From the NCBI GenBank assembly GCA_003157015.1, contig PMIJ01000061.1:1-39364 (forward strand): a stretch of DNA of 39,364 nucleotides, in the 5' to 3' direction. The notes beneath the pieces were generated by a model that saw only the letters and a program-made list of their open reading frames with translations, made no database searches and was not told where the DNA came from. Below are positions 33,080 through 39,364 of this stretch, piece after piece. Numbering within the stretch: position 1 is the first letter of the stretch; every line of letters starts with the position of its first letter. Source of the stretch: Bacteroidales bacterium. GTDB taxonomy: Bacteria > Bacteroidota > Bacteroidia > Bacteroidales > VadinHA17. A program made the translations under genes and the position numbers.

Positions 33080-33397
33080 TTATTCTTTTGCTATTCTCTG
33101 TATAGTAATCCTTTTATTTGGGCATCCAAGCGTATCGGATAACTGCCAATCAAGTTTTACGACTAACGGAAATGTTTCTTTTTGTAAATTGATATCTGAA
33201 CCGGTTGGAAGAGTATCAAATTCATAAATCAAACTATCAATCTTGATGAACCATCCGCTACAACAAGGAGAAGGGCACATTCTGACATCTTGTCCTGTAA
33301 TTGTACCTATTGATTTATAGTTATGACTTCCTTCTTTCTGGCAGTATATGAGTCCAAAAATAATTAAACAGATACCTAATACAGTTTTGTAATTCAT
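33080..33397 (-). CDS. Small cysteine-containing lipoprotein of unknown function
   Basis: A 105-residue protein from the ATG at 33397, which gives a clean lipoprotein signal (MNYKTVLGICLIIFGLIYCQ, Cys19); the longer frame from 33433 adds 12 residues before it. The mature part has a MCPSPCCSGW cluster and an otherwise beta-rich sequence ending with a C-x-N-K-R-I-T-I strand. It lies between a zinc-binding protein gene and the propeller lipoprotein and is probably co-transcribed with both. No recognised family. Confidence 0.75.
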   Translation of the reverse strand: MNYKTVLGICLIIFGLIYCQKEGSHNYKSIGTITGQDVRMCPSPCCSGWFIKIDSLIYEFDTLPTGSDINLQKETFPLVVKLDWQLSDTLGCPNKRITIQRIAKE

Positions 33398-33458
33398 TTT
33401 ACCTACTTCCCATCGTTGACAAATGTGTTTCAAATTTAAGTTATTCTTTTAAAAGATG

Positions 33459-33752
33459 TTATCTGTTATCCCATTCCGTCTCCTGCCAGCCACTAATTAA
33501 CCCTTCTGCTTCACAATCCGGGCAATACCAATGAATTTCTTCAGTATCAGGTCTTAGCGCAGTTTTGATAAATCCATCACACCCTTTTTTAAAGCATCGG
33601 ATATCGGTTTCCGTTAATGTATGTGGAAGATTTTTTGTTGTTGAATCGATAACCTCTGTTAAGAACCCTATAAGTTCTATGGCTTCATCGGGCATATCTT
33701 CTGGCATTTTTGCTGAAGCGTCAAGGAGGTGTTGGATATTAGTAATGTACAT
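33459..33752 (-). CDS. Small protein with a C-terminal zinc-ribbon-like cysteine pattern
   Basis: A 97-residue protein starting MYITNIQHLLDASAKMP at 33752; the longer frame from 33833 adds 27 residues that do not look protein-like. An N-terminal helical half (about 1-45) is followed by C-x5-C (CFKKGC) and C-x2-C (CPDC), spaced like a zinc ribbon, and a WQETEWDN end. Similar short proteins seem to be scattered in Bacteroidota accessory regions, but I know no function. First gene of the unit that leads into the two lipoproteins. Confidence 0.75.
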   Translation of the reverse strand: MYITNIQHLLDASAKMPEDMPDEAIELIGFLTEVIDSTTKNLPHTLTETDIRCFKKGCDGFIKTALRPDTEEIHWYCPDCEAEGLISGWQETEWDNR

Positions 33753-33833
33753 TTTAAAATATAGTATATGAGCGGTATAATGTGTGATATTATTATCAAA
33801 AGCTAAATTAATATATATTAACAACCAAGGCAA

Positions 33834-34065
33834 ATTTTATGCCTAAACTGGTTCAGGTAGGTCAACTATTATAATTGAATATCAGTACAATGAAAAATGT
33901 TTTGAACTGATTTTGAACTATTCCTACTATAGTGACCATTTAAATTCTAACAGTTGACTTAAATTAAGCCGTTTAAGACTATCAAATGGGTGTTATAATC
34001 TTTAATCTTTTCATAGCTTGCATCAATAAATTACTTAATATTCTAAATGATTAAAATCTAATCAA
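33834..34065. other. Divergent intergenic region with a short tandem repeat
   Basis: Separates the minus-strand three-gene unit from the plus-strand SH3-like gene. It contains a tandem TTTTGAACT repeat (33900-33919). No perfect promoter element was found for either side. Confidence 0.35.
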
Positions 34066-34581
34066 ATGAAAAAGGAAATTTTATTTTTCCTCCTATGCCA
34101 AATGTTTCTTCCTCTTATTGGACAAAAATATGTTCAAGTAATGAAAACTGGTACTGACATAAGATTTAGTCCTTCATCATCATCTAATATTATTACACAA
34201 GCTAAAATTGGAAATATATTTGAGTTATCAGCGGAAAAGGGTGATTGGTATGAAATAGTTATGACTTCTGGAGAGTACAGATATATCAAGAAATCAGACT
34301 GCCATAAGGTTAATTATATTATAGAATTGCCTAAAAGTGAGCAAATTTGCAGAGCAGTTTTTAAAGCGTTATTAGACGCTGAAGATAAAGCTACAGCAGA
34401 AGCTGATAAGAGATACCCTGTAATTATCGGGTCAACCGAAAAGGATATACACAAAAATCTTGATTTCCAAAGTATTTTAGATGATAAATACAAATTGGAG
34501 GTATTTAATAGATTTAATTTACAACCTCCATTATATGGAAAACTAACTTTGGAAGGTGCTCAAAAAAAGTGGAAATTTTAA
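34066..34581 (+). CDS. Secreted protein with bacterial SH3-like domain
   Basis: A 171-residue protein with a signal peptide (about 1-19, ending LPLIGQ). It then has an SH3_3-type domain (about 20-80): VQVMKTGTDIRFSPSSSSNI is the usual opening with the RxxPS turn, followed by IGNIFELSAEKGDWYEIVM. The second half (about 85-171) is helical and charged and not recognised. SH3-like domains of this type bind cell-wall peptides. It is a single gene between divergent and convergent neighbours in the island. Confidence 0.8.
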   Translation: MKKEILFFLLCQMFLPLIGQKYVQVMKTGTDIRFSPSSSSNIITQAKIGNIFELSAEKGDWYEIVMTSGEYRYIKKSDCHKVNYIIELPKSEQICRAVFKALLDAEDKATAEADKRYPVIIGSTEKDIHKNLDFQSILDDKYKLEVFNRFNLQPPLYGKLTLEGAQKKWKF

Positions 34582-34654
34582 TTAAAGTGAACTGATGTTT
34601 ATAAATTGCAAAAGAAGGTACAGTCTATATTAAATATTTTTAACAACCATTTTA

Positions 34655-35884
34655 TCAATTAAATGGCATATTAACTTCCTTGCAAACCGAGAAGGATGTC
34701 AATTGTCCAAGAGTTCCTGTTCCGAATTTTTTTGCTCCTTTACCTGTAATAAATTCGCCACGTGTTCCTAAAATTTCAAGAACATTTCCTGGTTGAGTTG
34801 CAGCAGCAGTATATAGAACATTTATATTTATTTTATCAGAAATTCTTGATATTGGTTTAATGTCATTTGGAAGTGCTTTAATCTCTCGTTGAACTTCATT
34901 ATACCACCCTCTCTCATTGATAATATCTACTAATAATTCAAATTTCCCATTTTTTATAGAAAAATCTTTATCAAAAAGTTCTTCAATATAAGTTTCAGAA
35001 TCCCCTTTCTTATAAAAATTGCGATTTATGTATAAAGATAAATTTGTTCCATCTGGGAAGTTCGTACTAATATTTATCCTAATTTTCCTCTCTCCTGCAT
35101 TAATTGCAGAAAGTTCAATTTTATATTCTTTTAATTTTGAAGCTGGAACTTCTACTACAGTTTCAACAGGTTTTTTGATTTCCCATTTTGTGCCGATTAA
35201 AGCAAATTCATTTTTATCAAATCTTACTAACCCACCTTCATTAAATTCCCCTACCCCGAATGCAGGTGATTCTGTATTCATCTCAGGCAGATATATAAAA
35301 ACGGTGAATTCTTTCCAGTTTTTATTCCCATTCCCCCAAATGCTAAATGCAGTTTTTTTCATTTCTTCAACTGAGGGTAATGATTTAACATCAAGAATAA
35401 TTCTATAAACCATTCTTGGAATTTTCATAAAACTTATATCTTCTTTCTTAGCTATATTAAAATTTAAAATTCCGGATTTTGATTTTGTCTCTACTGATTC
35501 ATTTTTCCCTTTAGGTTGCCACTTAGTTCCAAATAAAACGTCATCGTTCTTATCATATCTCACTAATCCATCTTTACAAAATTCTGCAACTCTATAAGCG
35601 GTTGATTCTGTGCTCATATATGGGAGATACAGAAAAACTACAAATTTTTCCCAGTTTTTATTTCCATGTTCCCAAAGATAACTTGCAGTATTTCGCATTC
35701 CTTTATCTGTTGGTAATGAATCAACTCTAAGAATAATTCTATATAGCATTTTTGGAATGTTCATAAAACTACTGTCCTGTATCTTCACTATCTGATAATC
35801 TAAAATTTCAGCCTTCCGTTCTGAATTCGATTGGCAATTAATTAGTAACAAACTGATTAATGTTGAATAAAGTAGATTTTTCAT
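34655..35884 (-). CDS. Lipoprotein with an internal tandem duplication, function unknown
   Basis: A 409-residue lipoprotein from the ATG at 35884 (lipobox LLLINC, Cys17); an upstream in-frame ATG at 35911 adds nine residues. Two copies of a unit of about 95 residues follow each other (about 28-122 and 139-234), sharing YRIIL-V-SLP, M--TA---W--GNKNW--F-VF-YLP-M-TES and GLVR-DKN---GTKW. The C-terminal third (about 245-409) is a different domain with strands such as KIRINISTNFPDGTNLSLYI. The repeated unit keeps Trp and Asn positions, so both copies are probably functional. Convergent with the SH3-like gene. I do not recognise the family. Confidence 0.78.
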   Translation of the reverse strand: MKNLLYSTLISLLLINCQSNSERKAEILDYQIVKIQDSSFMNIPKMLYRIILRVDSLPTDKGMRNTASYLWEHGNKNWEKFVVFLYLPYMSTESTAYRVAEFCKDGLVRYDKNDDVLFGTKWQPKGKNESVETKSKSGILNFNIAKKEDISFMKIPRMVYRIILDVKSLPSVEEMKKTAFSIWGNGNKNWKEFTVFIYLPEMNTESPAFGVGEFNEGGLVRFDKNEFALIGTKWEIKKPVETVVEVPASKLKEYKIELSAINAGERKIRINISTNFPDGTNLSLYINRNFYKKGDSETYIEELFDKDFSIKNGKFELLVDIINERGWYNEVQREIKALPNDIKPISRISDKININVLYTAAATQPGNVLEILGTRGEFITGKGAKKFGTGTLGQLTSFSVCKEVNMPFN

Positions 35885-36093
35885 TATATTCTTATGAATT
35901 GTTGTCTCCATTGATTATATGCAGAGAAGTTACTACTTTTTCTCGAATAAATAATTGTTCGAGCCTTCAACTGTGACAAGAATCAGACGATTTATGTAAA
36001 GACATTGGAAACATTCTCGTAATATTGTATTAAGCAATACTGACTAAGAATATTTCATGATTTTTCGAAGTTTTATACTTTAATCATTTCACA

Positions 36094-37071
36094 ATGGAAC
36101 GTTTAATAAGTGACAATAAGACCTACAGGCACTATGAATACACCCTGGAAAATGAGTTTGAGCAGATTATTGTAGAGAAATCTAAGCAGATTTTTGGTAG
36201 TAATACTGTATATATCGACATTAAGAAAAAGATTGGAGATGCTATTGTTACCATACCGGATGGTTATTTAATTGATTTTTCTTTTGCAGAAAAACCACGT
36301 TTATACATTATCGAGAACGAAATAAGCATCCATGACCCTTATAAGCACATTGGTTCTCAATTACTCAAATTTGGAATTAGTTATAAAGCCAGTGGAAGGA
36401 ATTTAAAGAAGTTTATACTCGATTATCTGATTGCAAATAAGGAATACTATGATTTTGTCGAGAAAAGGTCTAAAACAGCAGGATATCGCAATATAGATGC
36501 CTTTCTTGAAGCACTTATCTTTGAAATTCCCATTGCAGCCATAGTAATAATCGATAAATCTTCTGAAGAACTTGAAAATGTCCTTAGTCAGCTTACAATG
36601 GATACTGATATTATTGAATTTCAGACTTTTGTTGACGGAAATGAAAAAATTCACAAGTTCTTACCCTTCAATGAAGAAATCAGGGATATGGAGGAAGGCA
36701 ACAAGAAAGATATTAATGTTGACGAACTGGATACCATTGTTGTACCTGCCCAAGCAGAAGGGTTTCAATCTGAATTTATTGACAATAATTGTTGGTATTC
36801 AATCAGGATATCATCATCAATGGTAAACCGCATAAAGTATATCGCAGGATATCAGGTTGCACCAATATCTGCTATAACTCATGTGGCTGAGGTGGCTAAA
36901 ATCGATAAATATAAAGACACAAATAAATATATAGTGTATTTTAAAGACCCTGCAAAAGAAATCAGTCATATATTGCTTGACACAAAGAAAAAAGGAACTG
37001 CTCCACAAGCACCACGGTATACTACCTTTGATAAATTAACTAAAGCTAAGGTTTTATCAGATGTATTTTAG
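36094..37071 (+). CDS. Predicted PD-(D/E)XK nuclease-like protein with a PUA/EVE-like C-terminal part
   Basis: A 325-residue cytoplasmic protein. The N-terminal half holds an alpha/beta segment IPDGYLIDFSFAEKPRLYII followed by ENE, then HDPYKHIGSQLLKFGISY. This is the order (Asp, then E-x-E/K on a strand, then a helix with QL) of the PD-(D/E)XK nuclease fold, with the usual lysine replaced by glutamate. The C-terminal half (about 230-325) begins WYSIRISSSMVNRIKYIAGY and continues APISAITHVAEV, KYIVYF and PQAPRYTTFDKLTKAKVLSDVF, a pattern resembling PUA/EVE-like reader domains. It is followed 60 bases later by a UvrD helicase gene. A modification-dependent nuclease or nucleic-acid sensor would fit, but both domain calls are pattern-based. 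Confidence 0.7.
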   Translation: MERLISDNKTYRHYEYTLENEFEQIIVEKSKQIFGSNTVYIDIKKKIGDAIVTIPDGYLIDFSFAEKPRLYIIENEISIHDPYKHIGSQLLKFGISYKASGRNLKKFILDYLIANKEYYDFVEKRSKTAGYRNIDAFLEALIFEIPIAAIVIIDKSSEELENVLSQLTMDTDIIEFQTFVDGNEKIHKFLPFNEEIRDMEEGNKKDINVDELDTIVVPAQAEGFQSEFIDNNCWYSIRISSSMVNRIKYIAGYQVAPISAITHVAEVAKIDKYKDTNKYIVYFKDPAKEISHILLDTKKKGTAPQAPRYTTFDKLTKAKVLSDVF

Positions 37072-37131
37072 ATATTTTAATGCTATTAAATTAATTCATA
37101 GTTTTATTTAATCAAAGATTCTTCTCCAAAA

Positions 37132-39364
37132 ATGCTAAATTATACTAAAGAACAGCTTGATGCCATAAACACTATCGATGAAAACCTGCAAATCATCGCA
37201 TGTGCTGGTTCGGGGAAGACTCAAGTCATATCTCAACGTGTAGTTAATATCTTAAAAAATAAAAAGGGAATACAACCGCAAAATATAGTTGCTTTTACTT
37301 ACACTGAGAAAGCTGCTGCTGAACTTAAAAATCGCATTCTGAAGCTATGTAAAGAGCAATTGCCAGACCTTAAAGGTATGGTTGACATGTATATCGGAAC
37401 AATCCATTCATGGTGTTTAAAAACATTGCAAGAGCATATTTATGAATATCAAAAGTTCTCGGTCCTTGATGATATTAAATTAAAATTATTCATTGACAGG
37501 AATTTCAGCAGAATTGGCATGAAGGACCTTGATATGGAACTCTACAAGGACACAAGCTATTTTGCACAGCTTATGACTATTGTCAGAGAATCGGAACTGA
37601 CTGCCCCTTTGGAAGAAATTCCAGAAAATATATCTGAAGCACTAAAGAAATTTGAAGCGACATTAAATAGTTCCGCTTTCTTTGACTTTACCATGATTAT
37701 GACCAAGGTCCATGACCATTTAAATGAAGATTCGCAATTCAGAAAAAAAATTGGTGATACAATTAAGTACTTGATAGTCGATGAATATCAGGACGTTAAC
37801 CCTATCCAGGAACATATAATTAACATTTTAGTAGGACTTGGTGCAAATATTTGTGTTGTAGGGGATGATGACCAAACTATTTATCAGTGGCGTGGTGGAG
37901 ACATTAGATACATAGTTGATTTTCAAAATAGATATAAAGATGTCAAACCCATCAGACTCATTGACAATTTCCGTAGTTCTCCGGCAATTGTTGAAGTAGC
38001 TTCGAAGGTAATCATTAATAACTCTTACAGATTACCAAAGGAAATGATAGCAAAAGCGGACCAGGTATATGAACAGGGTGATTTGTTATACAATAAGTAT
38101 GATGAAGTCGATGATGAGAACCAATTCATAGCAAATCAAATAGAAAAACTTCGTGGAGTCGAGTTCAAAGACAAAGACCATGTGAGAGGATTGGATTATT
38201 CTGATTTTGTAATTCTTCTCCGCAAATGGAAAAAAGCAGCGAACATTATCCGGATATTGGAAGAAAATGATATTCCATTCATTGTTGGTGGTGTCAATGA
38301 ACTTTTTGCAAGACCCGAAGTTCGTGCATCCATTCAAATATTCAACTATCTGGCTGAACAAACAGATGCATCAGTAATTATAGATTCCTGGACCTCGATA
38401 AGTGATAAATTGTCGATTGATGATATCGAAGAAGGTATAAAGTTTTTGAATAAGAATAAGCCAAAGAAAGTCAGCTATTATGGAGAATTCGTTTTGCAAG
38501 AACTATTTCTTACATTTCTTGAAAAAGCTAAAATCACCGAAGAAAAATTTGTTGATGACGGAAGTGGTACAAGGGTTGGAAATCTTAGAGAAGAAGTCAT
38601 TTTCTATAACCTTGGGATGTTTTCACAAGTTATAAATGATTTTGAGACCATACACTTCATGAGTCCCTCCGAAAGAAAACTCCGGGATTTTCTGAGTTTT
38701 ATTCGATACTCAGCTTCTGAGGTATACGCTGAAGGTTGGCTCAATAATAACTTTAAAACTCCGAATGCAGTTCAAATAATGACAATATATCAAGCAAAAG
38801 GGTTGGAATTCCCAGTTGTATTCATTCCTGGCTTGAATAAGAACTATTTGCCATCTCAAAGGAAGGGTGGAAAATCTGTTTGGCATCACCTACCAAAATC
38901 ACTAATTGAAGGACAGGAAAGGTATGAAGGAAGCGTAGAGGATGAACGAAGGTTGTTATATGTAGGAATTACCCGGTCTCAGAAGTTTCTATTCATCTCT
39001 CGTGCTCCCGATGGTAGGATGCAGGGTAAGGATTCAGAATTTATCAAAGAATTCAGCCGTTCAGATTATATCTTTTCAAATATTAACCGGGTTTACAGTG
39101 ATAGAAAGTTTACCACTCCAGTCCCAAAGACAGAAAAAGCATCGATTCTTTTAAACTTCTCTATTTTAAAAGAATATTTTGATTGCCCATACCGATTCAA
39201 GCTACTATCCATGTATGGGTTTTCCATGCCTTTAAGCATAAGGATGGGATATGGAAAGTCGGTACATAATGTTTTAATGGAAATACATAAAAGCGCACTT
39301 GATGGACAAGAAACGCTTCCAGAGCATATTCCTTCATTATTTGGAAAACGCGGGTATATTGACC
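37132..39364 (+). CDS. UvrD/Rep-family DNA helicase with RecB/AddB-like nuclease domain, partial
   Basis: The frame is open from the ATG at 37132 to the window end, giving 744 codons without a stop. Superfamily 1A helicase motifs are all present: Q motif YTKEQ (4-8), motif I AGSGKT (25-30), Ia FTYTEKAAAEL, II DEYQD (217-221), III GDDDQTIYQWRGG (from 244), IV LIDNFRSS, V TIYQAKGLEF (551-560) and VI DERRLLYVGITR (604-615). After the helicase core, FSILKEYFDCPYRFKL (Cys685) and GYGKSVHNVLMEIH begin a PDDEXK_1 domain of the AddB/Cas4 type, in which this cysteine often binds an Fe-S cluster; its acidic residues lie beyond the edge. It likely unwinds and degrades DNA, and pairs with the preceding nuclease-like gene. 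Confidence 0.92.
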   Translation, partial: MLNYTKEQLDAINTIDENLQIIACAGSGKTQVISQRVVNILKNKKGIQPQNIVAFTYTEKAAAELKNRILKLCKEQLPDLKGMVDMYIGTIHSWCLKTLQEHIYEYQKFSVLDDIKLKLFIDRNFSRIGMKDLDMELYKDTSYFAQLMTIVRESELTAPLEEIPENISEALKKFEATLNSSAFFDFTMIMTKVHDHLNEDSQFRKKIGDTIKYLIVDEYQDVNPIQEHIINILVGLGANICVVGDDDQTIYQWRGGDIRYIVDFQNRYKDVKPIRLIDNFRSSPAIVEVASKVIINNSYRLPKEMIAKADQVYEQGDLLYNKYDEVDDENQFIANQIEKLRGVEFKDKDHVRGLDYSDFVILLRKWKKAANIIRILEENDIPFIVGGVNELFARPEVRASIQIFNYLAEQTDASVIIDSWTSISDKLSIDDIEEGIKFLNKNKPKKVSYYGEFVLQELFLTFLEKAKITEEKFVDDGSGTRVGNLREEVIFYNLGMFSQVINDFETIHFMSPSERKLRDFLSFIRYSASEVYAEGWLNNNFKTPNAVQIMTIYQAKGLEFPVVFIPGLNKNYLPSQRKGGKSVWHHLPKSLIEGQERYEGSVEDERRLLYVGITRSQKFLFISRAPDGRMQGKDSEFIKEFSRSDYIFSNINRVYSDRKFTTPVPKTEKASILLNFSILKEYFDCPYRFKLLSMYGFSMPLSIRMGYGKSVHNVLMEIHKSALDGQETLPEHIPSLFGKRGYID

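Larger units (their letters stand above)
29804..39364. mobile_element. Integrative genomic island in comM, left part
   Basis: Starts at the comM junction and continues past the right edge, so at least 9.5 kb. Evidence: comM disrupted in a conserved motif, a large serine recombinase at the border, more AT-rich sequence than the core genes to the left, and a cargo of accessory genes without links to the flanking metabolism. No conjugation, phage structural or replication genes are visible, so it may be a mobilisable or defence-type island. comM is a recognised insertion hotspot (for example for AbaR islands in Acinetobacter). Confidence 0.85.

Noticed and set aside
29804..39364. Prophage interpretation of the island
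   Set aside because: Large serine recombinases are used by phages, but no structural, lysis, packaging or replication gene is present in the visible 9.5 kb. The unseen part could change this.
37132..39364. Assignment of the helicase as GajB of a Gabija system
   Set aside because: GajB is a shorter UvrD-like protein and is paired with an OLD-family ATPase/TOPRIM nuclease. Here the partner lacks ATPase motifs and the helicase carries a C-terminal nuclease domain.

Overview
The window looks like a chromosome segment of a Bacteroidota (Bacteroidales-like) bacterium. The evidence is a moderately AT-rich composition, start codons mostly lacking strong Shine-Dalgarno sites, promoters matching the Bacteroidota form (TTTG, 19-21 bases, TAnnTTTG), SusC-type TonB plug proteins, a FISUMP-domain protein, LVIVD repeats, Tat-exported Gfo/Idh/MocA and xylose-isomerase-like proteins, and CTTTGTG-type intergenic repeats. 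No rRNA, tRNA or CRISPR array was seen.

Layout. 1-3.4 kb: end of a MacB-type ABC exporter (ATPase end, FtsX/MacB permease) followed by a LytS-type histidine kinase and a LytTR response regulator. 3.7-4.3 kb: a small secreted protein. 4.3-11.2 kb: a complete tryptophan operon trpEGDCFBA, preceded by a promoter, a 19-codon leader peptide with a Trp-Arg-Trp-Arg motif, and an intrinsic terminator. I read this as a classical transcription attenuator. 11.4-13.1 kb: ammonium transporter and PII protein with a terminator. 13.3-16.0 kb: two Tat-exported proteins (oxidoreductase and TIM-barrel isomerase/epimerase). 16.1-18.5 kb: a PadR repressor and the ABC exporter it probably controls, with a palindrome placed between the -33 and -7 elements. 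18.7-22.4 kb: small envelope proteins, including two short paralogues made only of a CarboxypepD_reg-like domain and a TonB plug, plus a FISUMP protein. 22.4-23.1 kb: a gene-poor stretch rich in hairpins. 23.1-28.6 kb: an LVIVD lipoprotein, then a tight four-gene operon on the minus strand (receiver-only regulator, TPR/YaiO-type outer-membrane barrel, membrane-anchored HEAT-repeat protein, processive GT2 glycosyltransferase) that looks like an exopolysaccharide synthesis and export machine.

From 29.8 kb to the end lies a genomic island inserted in comM (yifB). comM is intact through codon 280 (RPFRSPHHTISD) and then runs into foreign sequence. A large serine recombinase reads toward the junction, and its last codons and stop lie in the comM sequence. 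Cargo: a three-gene unit (zinc-binding small protein, small lipoprotein, seven-bladed propeller lipoprotein), an SH3-type secreted protein, a lipoprotein with an internal duplication, and at the right edge a two-gene unit. That unit is a predicted PD-(D/E)XK protein with a PUA/EVE-like C-terminal part, followed by a UvrD-family helicase with a RecB/AddB-like nuclease domain that runs off the window. The pair is the best candidate here for an undescribed defence or DNA-processing system. The right end of the island and the rest of comM are outside the window.
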